From assembly GCA_031289425.1 (NCBI GenBank), contig JAITPM010000043.1, positions 1 through 48,791 of the forward strand: a stretch of 48,791 bases of DNA. Direction: 5' to 3'. Both the position numbers and the translations under genes were made by a program. Source of the DNA: Fusobacteriaceae bacterium. GTDB taxonomy: Bacteria > Fusobacteriota > Fusobacteriia > Fusobacteriales > Fusobacteriaceae. A model generated the notes under the pieces. That model searched no databases. It was not told where the DNA came from and saw nothing but the letters and a program-made list of their open reading frames with translations. This document shows positions 36,081 through 45,547 of this stretch, piece after piece (the stretch's first letter is position 1; every line of letters starts with the position of its first letter).

Positions 36081-36166
36081 TTGTTAATGGATTAACAAAA
36101 TTTTATTTTTTTGAAATTTTTGTTAATCTATTAACAAAAAATTATTTTTTAACAATTTTTGTTAAT
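36081..36166. repeat. 39-bp-period array of TTGTTAAT dyads
   Basis: TTGTTAAT recurs at 36081, 36120 and 36159, exactly 39 bp apart. The first two are full palindromes, TTGTTAAT-GG-ATTAACAA (36081-36098) and TTGTTAAT-CT-ATTAACAA (36120-36137). The third is a half-site that also forms a dyad with the preceding TTAACAA (36149-36155). The 39-bp spacing and the flanking A/T tracts are conserved between units. It may be an operator array for the ATPase gene or for the ribosomal operon. Confidence 0.7.
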
Positions 36167-36313
36167 GCACATGCAAAACTTTTAAAATATTAATTTTTTT
36201 ATTCATAAAAATAATGATATAAACTTTATATGTTACAATATATAAGCTATATAAAAAATAAATGAATATTTTTATGAAAACCTCAAAAAAAGCTTTTATT
36301 TTTATGCTTTTTA

Positions 36314-36322
36314 TGATATACT
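36314..36322 (+). promoter_or_regulatory. Extended -10 promoter element before rpsJ
   Basis: TG-A-TATACT at 36314-36322 matches an extended -10. A T-rich -35 is possible about 17 bp upstream but is weak. Transcription would begin near 36329, about 47 nt before the rpsJ start. Confidence 0.5.
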
Positions 36323-36375
36323 ATCTAAGTTGATTTGTTAAAAATTAATTTTTTCAAAAAAGGAGGTGCAAAATA

Positions 36376-36687
36376 GTGACATCTGATAAAATAAGAATTT
36401 ATTTAAAAGCTTATGATCATTTTTTGTTAGATGAATCAGCCAAAAAAATAGCTGAAGTGGCTAAAAAATCTGGAGCTGACATAGCAGGACCAATGCCTTT
36501 ACCTACGAACATAAAAAAATATACTGTTTTAAGGTCAGTTCATGTAAACAAAGACTCAAGAGAACAATTCGAAATGAGAGTGCACAGAAGAATGATTGAA
36601 ATTAATAATTCTACACAAAAGACAATACCATCATTAATGGCAGTTAACTTACCAGCTGGTGTTGGAATAGAAATCAAACAAATTTAA
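36376..36687 (+). CDS. rpsJ: 30S ribosomal protein S10
   Basis: 103 residues, the normal S10 length, with [10 protein letters not shown] at the start and the conserved GPMPLPTN and [17 protein letters not shown] blocks. S10 is also NusE, a partner of NusB in antitermination. The start is GTG 36376, 7 nt after AGGAGGTG. It opens the S10-spc operon; a 178-bp gap with RNA structure separates it from rplC. Confidence 0.97.
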   Translation: MTSDKIRIYLKAYDHFLLDESAKKIAEVAKKSGADIAGPMPLPTNIKKYTVLRSVHVNKDSREQFEMRVHRRMIEINNSTQKTIPSLMAVNLPAGVGIEIKQI

Positions 36688-36757
36688 TTTGTATGACTTT
36701 TAATGAAAACATCTATTGGCAATAATTCGAAAGGATTTTAGATAGTGAATAAATCTA

Positions 36758-36833
36758 ATTATTCTTACAGAATAATACAAGTTGATGCTTTTTTTAAAAC
36801 TTGGTGTAAGAACCACCAGGCGGCGTTGTCAAC
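36758..36833 (+). ncRNA. Structured leader upstream of rplC, candidate autoregulatory RNA
   Basis: This untranslated part of the rpsJ-rplC gap folds on paper into several elements. Hairpin 1 has a perfect 8-bp stem ATTATTCT/AGAATAAT (36758-36765, 36769-36776). Hairpin 2 has CTTGGTG/CACCAGG (36800-36806, 36814-36820, one G-U pair) with loop TAAGAAC. GTTGA (36781-36785) and TCAAC (36829-36833) can close a helix around hairpin 2. The 36803-36834 stretch is strikingly G+C-rich for this genome. A ribosomal-protein leader bound by L3 or L4 is a reasonable guess. Confidence 0.5.
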
Positions 36834-36865
36834 CAATATATTATTTGATGGAGGTAAATAAAGAA

Positions 36866-37498
36866 ATGGCAGGAATTTTAGCTAAAAAAATTGGAATGAC
36901 TCAAATATTTGAAAATGGCAAGTTAATTCCAGTTACAGTTGTTGAAGCTGGGCCAAATTATATTCTACAAAAGAAAACAGTAGAAAGCGATGGATATACA
37001 GCTGTTCAATTAGGATTTGATGAAAAAAAAGAAAAAAATACTACTAAACCAATACTAGGAATTTTTAAGAAAGCTGGGGTAAAACCACAAAGATTTGTGA
37101 AAGAATTGAGAGTATCCTCAGTTGATGGGTATGAACTTGGACAAGAAATAAAAGCAGACGTTTTTAATGGTATTGAATATGTAGATGTTATAGGGACATC
37201 CAAGGGAAAAGGAACATCAGGTGTTATGAAAAGACATGGATTTAGCGGTAACAGAGCGACTCATGGAGTTTCATTAAATCATAGACTCGGTGGTTCTATT
37301 GGAATGTCTTCATTTCCTGGAAAAGTATTAAGAGGGAAAAGAATGGCAGGAAAACATGGAAATGCAACAGTTACAGTTCAAAATTTAAAAATAGTAAAGA
37401 TTGATGCTGAAAACAATGTAATTCTTTTGAAAGGGGCAGTACCTGGTTCAAAAAATGGTTATATAGTAATCCAATCAGCAGTAAAAAAAATTGGTTAG
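36866..37498 (+). CDS. rplC: 50S ribosomal protein L3
   Basis: 210 residues from ATG 36866, matching the usual L3 length of about 209. The open frame continues 28 codons upstream, but those codons cover the structured leader and lack L3 similarity. AGILAKKIGMTQIF opens the protein; RATHGVSLNHRLGGSIGMSSFPGKVLRGKRMAGKHG is the long loop that reaches the peptidyl-transferase centre. GGAGG is 11 nt before the start. Confidence 0.96.
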   Translation: MAGILAKKIGMTQIFENGKLIPVTVVEAGPNYILQKKTVESDGYTAVQLGFDEKKEKNTTKPILGIFKKAGVKPQRFVKELRVSSVDGYELGQEIKADVFNGIEYVDVIGTSKGKGTSGVMKRHGFSGNRATHGVSLNHRLGGSIGMSSFPGKVLRGKRMAGKHGNATVTVQNLKIVKIDAENNVILLKGAVPGSKNGYIVIQSAVKKIG

Positions 37499-37519
37499 TA
37501 GGGTAGAAGGAGGAAAATA

Positions 37520-38152
37520 ATGGCAGTTTTAAATATATATAACATATCTGGAGAACAAACTGGAACTGTTGATGTAAAAGATACAGTGTTCGGGATTGCT
37601 CCAAATAAAGCTGTACTACATGAAGTGCTTGTTGCCGAATTAGCAGCAGCTAGAAGCGCTACAGCTTCTACTAAATCCAGAGCAATGGTAAGAGGTGGAG
37701 GAAGAAAGCCTTTCAAACAAAAAGGTACAGGAAGAGCTAGACAAGGAACGATAAGATCGCCACTTATGGTAGGTGGAGGAGTTACTTTTGGACCTAACAA
37801 TAGAAAATATGAAAAGAAAGTAAATAAAAAAGTAAGAAAATTGGCACTTATTTCTGCACTTTCAGAAAAAGTTGCAAATAACCAAATAGTAGTGTTAGAT
37901 GGATCTCTAGAGACTCCAAAAACAAAAACAATAGTTAATTTTACTAAAAAATTAGATGCTCTTAAAAAACAACTATTTGTAGTTGATGATTTGGCAGATA
38001 ATAAAGATTATGCTCTATACATGTCAGCTAGAAATTTAGAAAATGCGGTAATATTACAACCTAGCGAACTAGGTGTCTATTGGTTATTAAAACAAGACAA
38101 AGTAATCGTTACTAAAGAAGCTCTTGCTACTTTAGAGGAGGTGCTAGGATAG
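37520..38152 (+). CDS. rplD: 50S ribosomal protein L4
   Basis: 210 residues with the basic exit-tunnel loop ([26 protein letters not shown], about residues 56-81) and the globular C-terminal half. In enterobacteria L4 also represses its own operon; whether that holds here is open, although a candidate leader lies before rplC. ATG follows GGAGG. Confidence 0.97.
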   Translation: MAVLNIYNISGEQTGTVDVKDTVFGIAPNKAVLHEVLVAELAAARSATASTKSRAMVRGGGRKPFKQKGTGRARQGTIRSPLMVGGGVTFGPNNRKYEKKVNKKVRKLALISALSEKVANNQIVVLDGSLETPKTKTIVNFTKKLDALKKQLFVVDDLADNKDYALYMSARNLENAVILQPSELGVYWLLKQDKVIVTKEALATLEEVLG

Positions 38153-38154
38153 AA

Positions 38155-38436
38155 ATGACAGCATATGATATTATAAAAAAACCGGTGCTCACAGAAAAAA
38201 GTGAAATGTTAAAAAGAGAATATAATAAATACACTTTCGTAGTACACACTAAGGCTAATAAAATAGAAATAAAAAAAGCAGTAGAGGAAATATTTAAAGT
38301 GAAAGTTTTATCAGTTGCTACATCTACTAAAAAACCAATAACAAAAAGACATGGTATGAAGTTATATAAAACTTCTCCTGTAAAAAAAGCAATTGTAGAA
38401 TTAGCAGATGGAAATTCTATCGAAGCATTGAAGTAA
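38155..38436 (+). CDS. rplW: 50S ribosomal protein L23
   Basis: 93 residues, typical length. YDIIKKPVLTEKSEMLKR and NKYTFVVHTKANKIEIKKAVEEIFKVKV are the family signature. L23 lies at the tunnel exit, where trigger factor and SRP dock. The Shine-Dalgarno site GAGGAGGTG is inside the end of rplD, only 2 bp separate the genes, and they are probably coupled. Confidence 0.97.
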   Translation: MTAYDIIKKPVLTEKSEMLKREYNKYTFVVHTKANKIEIKKAVEEIFKVKVLSVATSTKKPITKRHGMKLYKTSPVKKAIVELADGNSIEALK

Positions 38437-38491
38437 TCATTTAGGGCTAAAGAAAAATATAGGTCTATAGAATTGGAGGTAAATAAATAAA

Positions 38492-39322
38492 ATGGCTATA
38501 AGAAAAATGAAACCTATGACTAATGGAACAAGAGGAATGTCTAGATTAGTCAACAAGGATTTGGATAAAGTAAGACCTGAAAAGACTTTAACTGTCCCTT
38601 TAAAATCTTCTTATGGAAGAGACAACTACGGACATAGAACAACTAGAGATAGACAAAAAGGTCATAAGAGGCTTTACAGAATAATTGATTTTAAAAGAAA
38701 TAAATTGGATGTACCAGCAAAAGTTGCTACTATCGAATACGATCCAAACAGAACAGCAAATATAGCTTTGCTCTATTATAGTGATGGAGAAAAAAGATAT
38801 ATATTAGCTCCTAAGGGATTAAAACAAGGAGATATAGTAATGGCTGGAACGAAAGCAGATATTAAACCAGGAAATGCTCTAAAAATAAAAGACATGCCTG
38901 TCGGTGTACAAATCCACAATCTTGAACTACAAAAAGGGAGAGGTGGACAATTGGTAAGAAGTGCCGGAGTTGCAGCTAGATTAGTAGCTAAAGAAGGAGT
39001 ATATTGTCACGTTGAATTGCCTTCTGGAGAGCTTAGATTGATACATGGTGAATGTATGGCTACTATCGGAGAAGTAGGAAATTCTGAGCATAGTTTGGTG
39101 CAAATAGGAAAAGCCGGAAGAAATAGACATATGGGTAAAAGACCTCATGTGAGAGGAGCAGTTATGAATCCGGTAGATCACCCTCATGGTGGAGGAGAAG
39201 GAAAGAATTCTGTCGGAAGAAAAGCACCTTTAACACCTTGGGGAAAACCAGCTTTAGGTGTCAAAACTAGAGGAAGGAAAACTACAGACAAATTTATCGT
39301 AAGAAGAAGAAAAGATAAATAA
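38492..39322 (+). CDS. rplB: 50S ribosomal protein L2
   Basis: 276 residues. The OB and SH3-like domains are followed by the C-terminal block [28 protein letters not shown], which holds the histidine region important for peptidyl transfer. ATG 38492 has GGAGG upstream. Confidence 0.97.
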   Translation: MAIRKMKPMTNGTRGMSRLVNKDLDKVRPEKTLTVPLKSSYGRDNYGHRTTRDRQKGHKRLYRIIDFKRNKLDVPAKVATIEYDPNRTANIALLYYSDGEKRYILAPKGLKQGDIVMAGTKADIKPGNALKIKDMPVGVQIHNLELQKGRGGQLVRSAGVAARLVAKEGVYCHVELPSGELRLIHGECMATIGEVGNSEHSLVQIGKAGRNRHMGKRPHVRGAVMNPVDHPHGGGEGKNSVGRKAPLTPWGKPALGVKTRGRKTTDKFIVRRRKDK

Positions 39323-39345
39323 AAATTAAGGAGGACTAATATATA

Positions 39346-39633
39346 ATGGCAAGATCATTAAGAAAGGGACCTTTTTGTGACCATCATTTAATGAAAAAAG
39401 TAGAAAATGCAGTTGCTGCTCAAAATACAAAAGCAGTAATCAAGACTTGGTCTAGAAGATCAACTATTTTTCCTAATTTTATAGGTTTAACATTTGGAGT
39501 GTATAATGGGAAAAAACATATACCGGTTCATGTAACTGAGCAAATGGTTGGGCACAAATTAGGTGAATTTGCACCTACAAGAACTTATAGAGGTCATGGA
39601 GCAGCAAAAGACGGTAAAGGCGATAAAAAATAA
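39346..39633 (+). CDS. rpsS: 30S ribosomal protein S19
   Basis: 95 residues. [17 protein letters not shown] and [27 protein letters not shown] identify it. The C-terminal tail [17 protein letters not shown] is basic. It binds the 30S head next to S13. AGGAGG precedes the ATG. Confidence 0.97.
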   Translation: MARSLRKGPFCDHHLMKKVENAVAAQNTKAVIKTWSRRSTIFPNFIGLTFGVYNGKKHIPVHVTEQMVGHKLGEFAPTRTYRGHGAAKDGKGDKK

Positions 39634-39667
39634 TATTATGAAATAAAAAAGTAAGGAGGTTATACTA

Positions 39668-40078
39668 GTGGAAGCCAGAGCTATAACTAGATATGTAAGA
39701 ATGTCTCCCAGAAAAGCTAGATTAGTGGCTGATCTAATAAGAGGAAAGGAAGTGCTAAAGGCGCTAGATATTCTAGAATTTACAAATAAAAAGGCAGCTA
39801 AAGTAATAAAGAAAACTTTAAATTCAGCTATGCATAATGCAACTAATAATTTTAAAATGAATGAAGATAAACTGGTTATAAGTGAAATATTGATAAATGC
39901 AGGCCCAGTTTTAAAAAGACTTATGCCAAGAGCTATGGGAAGAGCAGATATTCAAAGAAAACCTACGGCTCATGTAACAGTAGTTGTATCTGAAGTTGAA
40001 AAAGAAATTTCTATAGAAGAAATACCAAATGAAAAAGAAGTTTCTGAAAAAAAAGAAAAAGTTGAACTAACTAAATAA
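39668..40078 (+). CDS. rplV: 50S ribosomal protein L22
   Basis: 136 residues. The conserved core (ARAITRYVRMSPRKARLVADLIRG to RKPTAHVTVVVSE) takes about 110; a tail of about 25 residues rich in E and K follows, longer than in E. coli. The start is GTG 39668, 7 nt after AAGGAGGT. The tunnel hairpin loop contains PRAMGRADIQRKP. Confidence 0.96.
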   Translation: MEARAITRYVRMSPRKARLVADLIRGKEVLKALDILEFTNKKAAKVIKKTLNSAMHNATNNFKMNEDKLVISEILINAGPVLKRLMPRAMGRADIQRKPTAHVTVVVSEVEKEISIEEIPNEKEVSEKKEKVELTK

Positions 40079-40111
40079 TGTTAAATTCAGTATTTTTGAG
40101 GAGGTAAATAA

Positions 40112-40804
40112 GTGGGACAAAAAGTAGACCCTAGAGTGCTTAGACTTGGTATTACAAGAACTTGGGATTCTAATTGGTATGCAAATAAAAAAGATTATGT
40201 AGCTTTCTTTCATGAAGATATAAAAATCAGAGAATGCGTAAAAAAAAGCTACTACCATGCTGGAATTTCTAAAATAAAAATAGAAAGAACATCTCCATCT
40301 AGTGTAGTAATCATTATATATACAGCAAAGGCTGGAATTATTATTGGTAGAAAGGGTGCAGAAATTGATAATTTAAGAGTTAAACTCGAACAATTGACTA
40401 ATAGAAAAGTTACAGTTAAAGTTCAAGAAGTCAAAGATTTTAGTAAAGACGCACTTTTAGTTGCAGAAGGAATAGCAGCTTCTATAGAAAAACGGGTAGC
40501 TTATAAAAGAGCAATCAATCAAGCTATAATGAGAGCTATGAAAGCTGGAGCTAAAGGAATAAAAGTAATGGTTGGTGGAAGATTAAACGGGGCAGAAATA
40601 GCCAGAGCTGAATGGTCAGTTGAAGGAAGTGTACCATTACATACACTGAGAGCAGATATTGATTATGCTCTTGCTACAGCACATACTACATATGGTGCCC
40701 TTGGAATAAAAGTATGGATATTTAATGGGGAAATACTTTTGGCTAAACCTTCACTAGAAGACGCAGAAGAACTAAAGATTGGAAAAGAAGGAGGGAAAGA
40801 GTAG
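40112..40804 (+). CDS. rpsC: 30S ribosomal protein S3
   Basis: 230 residues. [26 protein letters not shown] opens the protein, the KH domain carries [11 protein letters not shown], and the C-terminal domain has [32 protein letters not shown]3 lines the mRNA entry and helps unwind mRNA. The start is GTG 40112 after GAGGAGGT. Confidence 0.97.
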   Translation: MGQKVDPRVLRLGITRTWDSNWYANKKDYVAFFHEDIKIRECVKKSYYHAGISKIKIERTSPSSVVIIIYTAKAGIIIGRKGAEIDNLRVKLEQLTNRKVTVKVQEVKDFSKDALLVAEGIAASIEKRVAYKRAINQAIMRAMKAGAKGIKVMVGGRLNGAEIARAEWSVEGSVPLHTLRADIDYALATAHTTYGALGIKVWIFNGEILLAKPSLEDAEELKIGKEGGKE

Positions 40805-40806
40805 CC

Positions 40807-41283
40807 ATGTTGATGCCTAAAAGAACAAAACATAGAAAAATGTTTAGAGGAAGAATGACAGGTAGAGCTCTAAGAGGTAACACAGTTACTTTTGGTGAGT
40901 ATGGATTACAAGCTCTAGAACCTTCATGGATTTCAAACAAACAAATCGAAGCATGCAGAGTCGTTATAAACAGAACGTTCAAAAGAGAAGGAAAAGTATA
41001 TATAAGAATATTCCCTGATAAACCTATTACAGCAAGACCTGCTGGAGTGAGAATGGGTAAGGGTAAGGGAAATGTAGAGGGATGGGTAGCAGTTGTAAGA
41101 CCGGGAAGAGTATTGTTCGAAGTTGCCGGAGTAGATGAAAAGATAGCAGTCGAAGCATTTAGAAAGGCTACAATGAAACTACCTATTAGTTGTAAAGTTA
41201 TAAAGAAAGAAGCTAAAATAGAGAAAGAAGCTGAAAAGACAATAGAAATTGAAAAGATAGTAGAAACTGGTGGTGATAACTAA
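40807..41283 (+). CDS. rplP: 50S ribosomal protein L16
   Basis: 158 residues, about 20 more than usual, because of a K/E-rich tail ([19 protein letters not shown]) after the conserved core [15 protein letters not shown] and [22 protein letters not shown]. The tail resembles that of L22 in composition. The stop shares its last base with the rpmC start (TAATG), so the two are coupled. Confidence 0.96.
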   Translation: MLMPKRTKHRKMFRGRMTGRALRGNTVTFGEYGLQALEPSWISNKQIEACRVVINRTFKREGKVYIRIFPDKPITARPAGVRMGKGKGNVEGWVAVVRPGRVLFEVAGVDEKIAVEAFRKATMKLPISCKVIKKEAKIEKEAEKTIEIEKIVETGGDN

Positions 41284-41465
41284 TGAGAGCTAAAGAAGTA
41301 AGAGAAAAATCAACTGAGGATTTAGTTGTTAAATGTAAAGAATTAAAAGAGGAACTATTCAATCTAAAATTTCAACTTTCATTAGGTCAATTAACTAATA
41401 CTGCAAAAATAAGAGAAGTTAGAAGAGAAATAGCTAGAATTAATACAATTCTATGTGAAAGATAA
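41283..41465 (+). CDS. rpmC: 50S ribosomal protein L29
   Basis: 60 residues, two-helix protein ([31 protein letters not shown] and [21 protein letters not shown]). Its start overlaps the rplP stop by one base. L29 sits beside L23 at the tunnel exit. Confidence 0.96.
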   Translation: MRAKEVREKSTEDLVVKCKELKEELFNLKFQLSLGQLTNTAKIREVRREIARINTILCER

Positions 41466-41490
41466 TCTTTTTAATAAGGAGGCTAGTATT

Positions 41491-41742
41491 TTGAGAAATG
41501 ATAGAAAAGTTAGAGAAGGAATAGTTGTTTCCGATAAAATGGAAAAAACAATTGTCGTAGCAATTGAAACAATGATTCTGCATCCAATTTATAAAAAAAG
41601 AGTTAAAAGAACTACAAAGTTCAAGGCTCATGATGAAAACAATACAGCACAACATGGTGATAGAGTAAAAATAATGGAAACTAGACCATTATCAAAGGAC
41701 AAAAGATGGAGATTAGTAGAAATTCTTGAAAAAGCAAGATAA
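41491..41742 (+). CDS. rpsQ: 30S ribosomal protein S17
   Basis: 83 residues from a TTG start at 41491 with AAGGAGG (41476-41482) 8 nt before it. An in-frame ATG 12 codons upstream lies inside rpmC and lacks a site. [40 protein letters not shown] is the S17 core. Confidence 0.95.
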   Translation: MRNDRKVREGIVVSDKMEKTIVVAIETMILHPIYKKRVKRTTKFKAHDENNTAQHGDRVKIMETRPLSKDKRWRLVEILEKAR

Positions 41743-41777
41743 TCTATATCCAATCCAATTATTGTAAGGAGGATAAA

Positions 41778-42146
41778 ATGGTACAACAACAAACTATCCT
41801 TAATGTTGCTGATAACTCTGGAGCAAAAAAAATGATGATTATAAGAGTGTTAGGTGGTTCTAAAAAGAAATTTGGCAGAATCAGCGACATAGTAATAGCA
41901 ACAGTTAAGGAAGCAATCCCTGGCGGAAATGTAAAAAAAGGCGACATAGTAAGAGCAGTTATAGTAAGAACAAAAAAAGAATTGAGACGTGATGATGGTT
42001 CATACATAAAATTTGATGATAACGCAGCAGTTATTATAAATAATAATAATGAACCAAAAGCAACAAGAATATTTGGACCAGTAGCAAGAGAATTGAGAAG
42101 TAAAAACTTCATGAAGATATTGTCACTTGCACCAGAAGTAATCTAA
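41778..42146 (+). CDS. rplN: 50S ribosomal protein L14
   Basis: 122 residues, standard length. [20 protein letters not shown], the [14 protein letters not shown] block and [14 protein letters not shown] are diagnostic. L14 contacts the 30S subunit and the silencing factor RsfS. AAGGAGG is 8 nt upstream. Confidence 0.97.
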   Translation: MVQQQTILNVADNSGAKKMMIIRVLGGSKKKFGRISDIVIATVKEAIPGGNVKKGDIVRAVIVRTKKELRRDDGSYIKFDDNAAVIINNNNEPKATRIFGPVARELRSKNFMKILSLAPEVI

Positions 42147-42161
42147 AAGAGGAGGGTAAAA

Positions 42162-42530
42162 ATGGCGAAGCCTAAAATTAAATTTATACCTGAATCACTA
42201 CACGTAAAACGGGGAGATACTGTGATGGTAATCGTCGGAAGATCTAAAAATGAAATAGATAATCCTGGTGATAAAGGTAAGGTAGGAAAAGTGTTAAAAG
42301 TTTTTCCTAAGAAAGGTAAAATAGTAGTAGAAAATGTAAATGTAGTTAAAAAACATATGAAACCAAATGCGGAAAATCAAAAAGGTGGAATAATAGAAAG
42401 AGAAGCTCCTATATTTTCATCTAAAGTAATGATATACGATAAACATGTTGAAAAACCAACTAGAATCGGATACAAAACAGTTAACGGAAAGAGTGTAAGA
42501 TACTCTAAAAAATCTGGTGAAATTTTATAG
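42162..42530 (+). CDS. rplX: 50S ribosomal protein L24
   Basis: 122 residues, somewhat longer than the usual 104. The KOW motif ([10 protein letters not shown] to [27 protein letters not shown]) occupies the N-terminal two thirds. An insertion with [10 protein letters not shown] precedes the KOW glycine. L24 starts assembly of the 50S subunit. Confidence 0.96.
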   Translation: MAKPKIKFIPESLHVKRGDTVMVIVGRSKNEIDNPGDKGKVGKVLKVFPKKGKIVVENVNVVKKHMKPNAENQKGGIIEREAPIFSSKVMIYDKHVEKPTRIGYKTVNGKSVRYSKKSGEIL

Positions 42531-42548
42531 AAAGGGAGGAAAACATAG

Positions 42549-43100
42549 GTGGCTAAAAATATTGCTAGATATCATAAATTATATAAAGATGTTATAGTTC
42601 CGAATCTTATGAAAGAACTAGATATAAAAAATATTATGGAATGTCCTAAATTAGAAAAAATAATAGTTAATATGGGTGTTGGAGAAGCAACTCAAAATGC
42701 CAAATTAATTGATGCTGCAATGAATGATTTGAGCATAATTACAGGACAAAAACCACTCTTACGAAAGGCAAAAAAATCTGAAGCCGGATTTAAATTAAGA
42801 GAAGGAATGCCAATCGGAGCAAAAGTAACATTGAGAAAAAACAGGATGTATGAGTTTCTTGACAGATTGGTAAGTGTAGTTCTTCCAAGAGTAAGAGACT
42901 TCGAGGGAGTACCTTCTAATTCCTTTGATGGAAGAGGAAACTATTCATTGGGATTGGCAGATCAATTAGTTTTTCCTGAAATTGATTTTGATAAAGTAGA
43001 TAAACTATTAGGAATGTCAATTACTGTAGTTTCTTCTGCAAAAAATGACAAAGAAGGCAGAGCTTTACTTACGGCATTTGGAATGCCTTTTAAAAAGTAA
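42549..43100 (+). CDS. rplE: 50S ribosomal protein L5
   Basis: 183 residues with [49 protein letters not shown] and [11 protein letters not shown] typical of L5, which binds 5S rRNA. The start is GTG 42549, 9 nt after GGGAGG. Confidence 0.96.
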   Translation: MAKNIARYHKLYKDVIVPNLMKELDIKNIMECPKLEKIIVNMGVGEATQNAKLIDAAMNDLSIITGQKPLLRKAKKSEAGFKLREGMPIGAKVTLRKNRMYEFLDRLVSVVLPRVRDFEGVPSNSFDGRGNYSLGLADQLVFPEIDFDKVDKLLGMSITVVSSAKNDKEGRALLTAFGMPFKK

Positions 43101-43120
43101 TTTGAGGAGGTTAAGTTTTA

Positions 43121-43408
43121 ATGGCAAAAAAGTCTATGATTGCTAGAGATGTAAAAAGAGAAAAATTAGTCGAAAAATATTTTTCTAAAAGACAAGAATT
43201 AAAAAAGAGAATTCTTGTAGGGGATTTAGAAGCTATAAATGAGCTAAATAAACTTCCTAAAGATTCATCTTCAGTAAGAAAAAGAAATAGATGTCAAATT
43301 GACGGAAGGCCAAGAGGATACATGAGAGAATTTGGTATTTCAAGAGTTAAATTTAGACAACTAGCTGGCGCAGGACTCATACCAGGTATAAAAAAATCGT
43401 CTTGGTAA
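43121..43408 (+). CDS. rpsN: 30S ribosomal protein S14, zinc-independent form
   Basis: 95 residues, close to the E. coli form. [21 protein letters not shown] and the C-terminal [19 protein letters not shown] and IPGIKKSSW identify it. It lacks the two CxxC pairs of the 61-residue zinc-binding S14, so it is the C-minus type. Confidence 0.96.
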   Translation: MAKKSMIARDVKREKLVEKYFSKRQELKKRILVGDLEAINELNKLPKDSSSVRKRNRCQIDGRPRGYMREFGISRVKFRQLAGAGLIPGIKKSSW

Positions 43409-43435
43409 TTTTAAATGGAAGGAGGATATTCGTAG

Positions 43436-43831
43436 ATGTATTTAACAGATCCAATTGCTGATATGTTAACAAGAATAAGAAATGCAAACGCAGTTATGCA
43501 TGAGAAAGCAGATGTCCCTCATTCAATTTTAAAAGAACAAATAGCTGAAATTCTAAAAAATCAAGGATATATAGCTAATTATAAAATTGTGACTGAGGGT
43601 AACAGAAAAAATATTAGAGTTTATTTAAAATATGATGGAAAAGAAAGAGTAATTAAAGGAATAAAAAGAATTTCAAAACCAGGTAGAAGAGTATATTCAT
43701 CGGTTGAAAATATGCCGAGAGTTTTGTCTGGATTAGGAATTGCTATTGTATCCACTTCAAAGGGTCTTGTGACTGATAAAATAGCAAGAACCGAAAATGT
43801 AGGTGGGGAAGTCCTTGCATTTGTTTGGTAA
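43436..43831 (+). CDS. rpsH: 30S ribosomal protein S8
   Basis: 131 residues. [17 protein letters not shown] and the C-terminal [26 protein letters not shown] are characteristic. S8 binds the central domain of 16S rRNA and represses the spc operon in E. coli. It has a GGAGG site. Confidence 0.97.
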   Translation: MYLTDPIADMLTRIRNANAVMHEKADVPHSILKEQIAEILKNQGYIANYKIVTEGNRKNIRVYLKYDGKERVIKGIKRISKPGRRVYSSVENMPRVLSGLGIAIVSTSKGLVTDKIARTENVGGEVLAFVW

Positions 43832-43858
43832 TTATGATTTAGGAGGTGTCTTAGTAAA

Positions 43859-44398
43859 ATGTCAAGAATAGGTAAAAAACCTGTAGAAGTCCCTTCTGGA
43901 GTTCAAGTTACTATTGATGAAAGTAAAAATCAAGTTACTGTGAATGGGACAAAAGGTACATTAGTAAAAGAATTTAGTAAATCTATGAAATTAACACTTG
44001 AAAATGGAGAATTGTTGGTAGAAAGACCCAATGATGCGCCACATACAAGAGCATTACATGGAACAACAAGAGCACTAATAAATAATATGGTAATAGGAGT
44101 AACTAGTGGATTTAAAAGAACACTATCTCTAGTAGGGGTAGGATATAGAGCCGCTGTTAAGGGTAATGGGCTAGAATTGGCTCTAGGCTATTCTCATCCT
44201 ATATCAATAAGTGAAGTGAAAGGAATCACCTTTACAGTTGAAAAAAATACGACTATTCATATTGAAGGAATTGAAAAGGACGTAGTAGGTCAAGTTGCGG
44301 CTAATATCAGATCTAAAAGACCGCCTGAACCATATAAAGGTAAAGGAATTAAATATGAAAAAGAACACATCAGAATTAAAGAAGGTAAAAAAGCTTAG
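43859..44398 (+). CDS. rplF: 50S ribosomal protein L6
   Basis: 179 residues, two repeated alpha/beta domains. MSRIGKKPVEVPSGVQVTID opens it, and RSKRPPEPYKGKGIKYEKEHIRIKEGKKA closes it. It lies near the factor-binding site. Confidence 0.97.
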   Translation: MSRIGKKPVEVPSGVQVTIDESKNQVTVNGTKGTLVKEFSKSMKLTLENGELLVERPNDAPHTRALHGTTRALINNMVIGVTSGFKRTLSLVGVGYRAAVKGNGLELALGYSHPISISEVKGITFTVEKNTTIHIEGIEKDVVGQVAANIRSKRPPEPYKGKGIKYEKEHIRIKEGKKA

Positions 44399-44449
44399 TA
44401 TGCTAATTATTAAAGTAGCTTGATTATTAATAATAAGGAGGTAAGAAAG

Positions 44450-44818
44450 TTGTTTAAAAAGGTAAACAGGAAAGCTGTTAAAAAAAGAAAGCATTTATCA
44501 ATAAGAAATTCAATTTATGGAACAGCTGAAAGACCAAGACTTTCTGTATATAGATCAAATAATAATATATTTGCTCAATTGATAGACGATATAAAAGGTG
44601 TCACTCTAGCTTCTGCTTCTACAATAGATAAAAAATTAAAAGAGACAGTATCTAAGGGAAATAACGTAGAAGCCGCTAAAACAATAGGTAAAGCAATTGC
44701 TGAGAGAGCCAACGAAAAAGGTATAAAAGATGTAGTATTCGATAGATCAGGATACAAATATACAGGTAGAATAGCTGCACTTGCACAAGCAGCTAGAGAA
44801 GCAGGATTAAGCTTCTAA
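44450..44818 (+). CDS. rplR: 50S ribosomal protein L18
   Basis: 122 residues from TTG 44450, 8-9 nt after AAGGAGG; an in-frame ATG ten codons upstream precedes the Shine-Dalgarno site and is rejected. RPRLSVYRSNNNIFAQLIDD and FDRSGYKYTGRIAALAQAAREAGLSF are the 5S-rRNA-binding signature. Confidence 0.95.
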   Translation: MFKKVNRKAVKKRKHLSIRNSIYGTAERPRLSVYRSNNNIFAQLIDDIKGVTLASASTIDKKLKETVSKGNNVEAAKTIGKAIAERANEKGIKDVVFDRSGYKYTGRIAALAQAAREAGLSF

Positions 44819-44843
44819 TTTCTTAGAGAGAGGAGGATTTCAT

Positions 44844-45347
44844 TTGTCTAAACTAGCAATGAAAGAAGAAAAACAATATCAAGAAAAATTATTAAAGATA
44901 TCAAGAGTTTCTAAGACAACTAAGGGAGGAAGAACAATATCTTTCTCGGTTTTAGCAGCTGTTGGAGATGGAGAAGGGAAAATAGGACTAGGCTTGGGAA
45001 AAGCTAATGGTGTTCCTGATGCGATAAAAAAAGCGATTGCTTCTGCTAAAAAGAATATAGTAGATGTTTCTTTAAAAGGCAAAACAATTCCACATGAAAT
45101 AATAGGGAAATGGGGTGCAGCATCTGTTTGGATGGCTCCTGCCTACGAAGGAACTGGGGTTATTGCGGGTTCCGCTGTGAGAGAAATATTAGAAATAGTC
45201 GGAGTTCACGATATATTGACAAAAATCAGAGGATCAAGAAATAGACATAATGTAGCAAAAGCTACTGTGGATGCTCTAAAGAATCTGAGAACGGCAGAAG
45301 AAGTAGCAAAACTTAGAGGAAAAGAAGTTAAGGATATCTTAAGCTAG
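44844..45347 (+). CDS. rpsE: 30S ribosomal protein S5
   Basis: 167 residues, with KTTKGGRTISFSVLAAVGDGEGKIGLGLGKANGVPDAIKKA and the C-terminal VRDILE-like region typical of S5. The start is TTG 44844 after GAGGAGG. S5 takes part in decoding accuracy and mRNA unwinding. Confidence 0.96.
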   Translation: MSKLAMKEEKQYQEKLLKISRVSKTTKGGRTISFSVLAAVGDGEGKIGLGLGKANGVPDAIKKAIASAKKNIVDVSLKGKTIPHEIIGKWGAASVWMAPAYEGTGVIAGSAVREILEIVGVHDILTKIRGSRNRHNVAKATVDALKNLRTAEEVAKLRGKEVKDILS

Positions 45348-45360
45348 GAGGAAAAAATAA

Positions 45361-45540
45361 ATGGCAAGACTTAGAATAGAGCTTGTAAAAAGCACAATTG
45401 GAAGAAAGCCTGTTCATATAGCTACTGTAAAGTCGCTCGGGCTTAAGAAAATGCATGATATTGTGGAACAAGAGAGTACACCTGAGTTAAAGGGGAAATT
45501 ACATCAAGTTTCATATTTATTAAAGGTTGAGGAGGTGTAA
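45361..45540 (+). CDS. rpmD: 50S ribosomal protein L30
   Basis: 59 residues, too short for many gene lists but certain: [17 protein letters not shown] opens it and [13 protein letters not shown] follows, the classic L30 pattern. ATG 45361 is preceded by AGGAGG that overlaps the rpsE stop. The end of the gene (GAGGAGGTG) serves as the Shine-Dalgarno site of rplO. Confidence 0.95.
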   Translation: MARLRIELVKSTIGRKPVHIATVKSLGLKKMHDIVEQESTPELKGKLHQVSYLLKVEEV

Positions 45541-45547
45541 TTATATT

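Larger units (their letters stand above)
36030..36375. other. 346-bp divergent region between the ATPase and rpsJ
   Basis: No gene is seen. The stretch is about 85 percent A+T. It holds the reverse promoter of the ATPase gene, a 39-bp-period dyad array and a forward extended -10 element before rpsJ, each listed separately. The 36170-36300 part shows no further clear structure. Confidence 0.7.

Noticed and set aside
36782-36865. A 28-codon N-terminal extension of L3
   Set aside because: The normal L3 start at 36866 has a Shine-Dalgarno site, and the upstream stretch looks like structured RNA.
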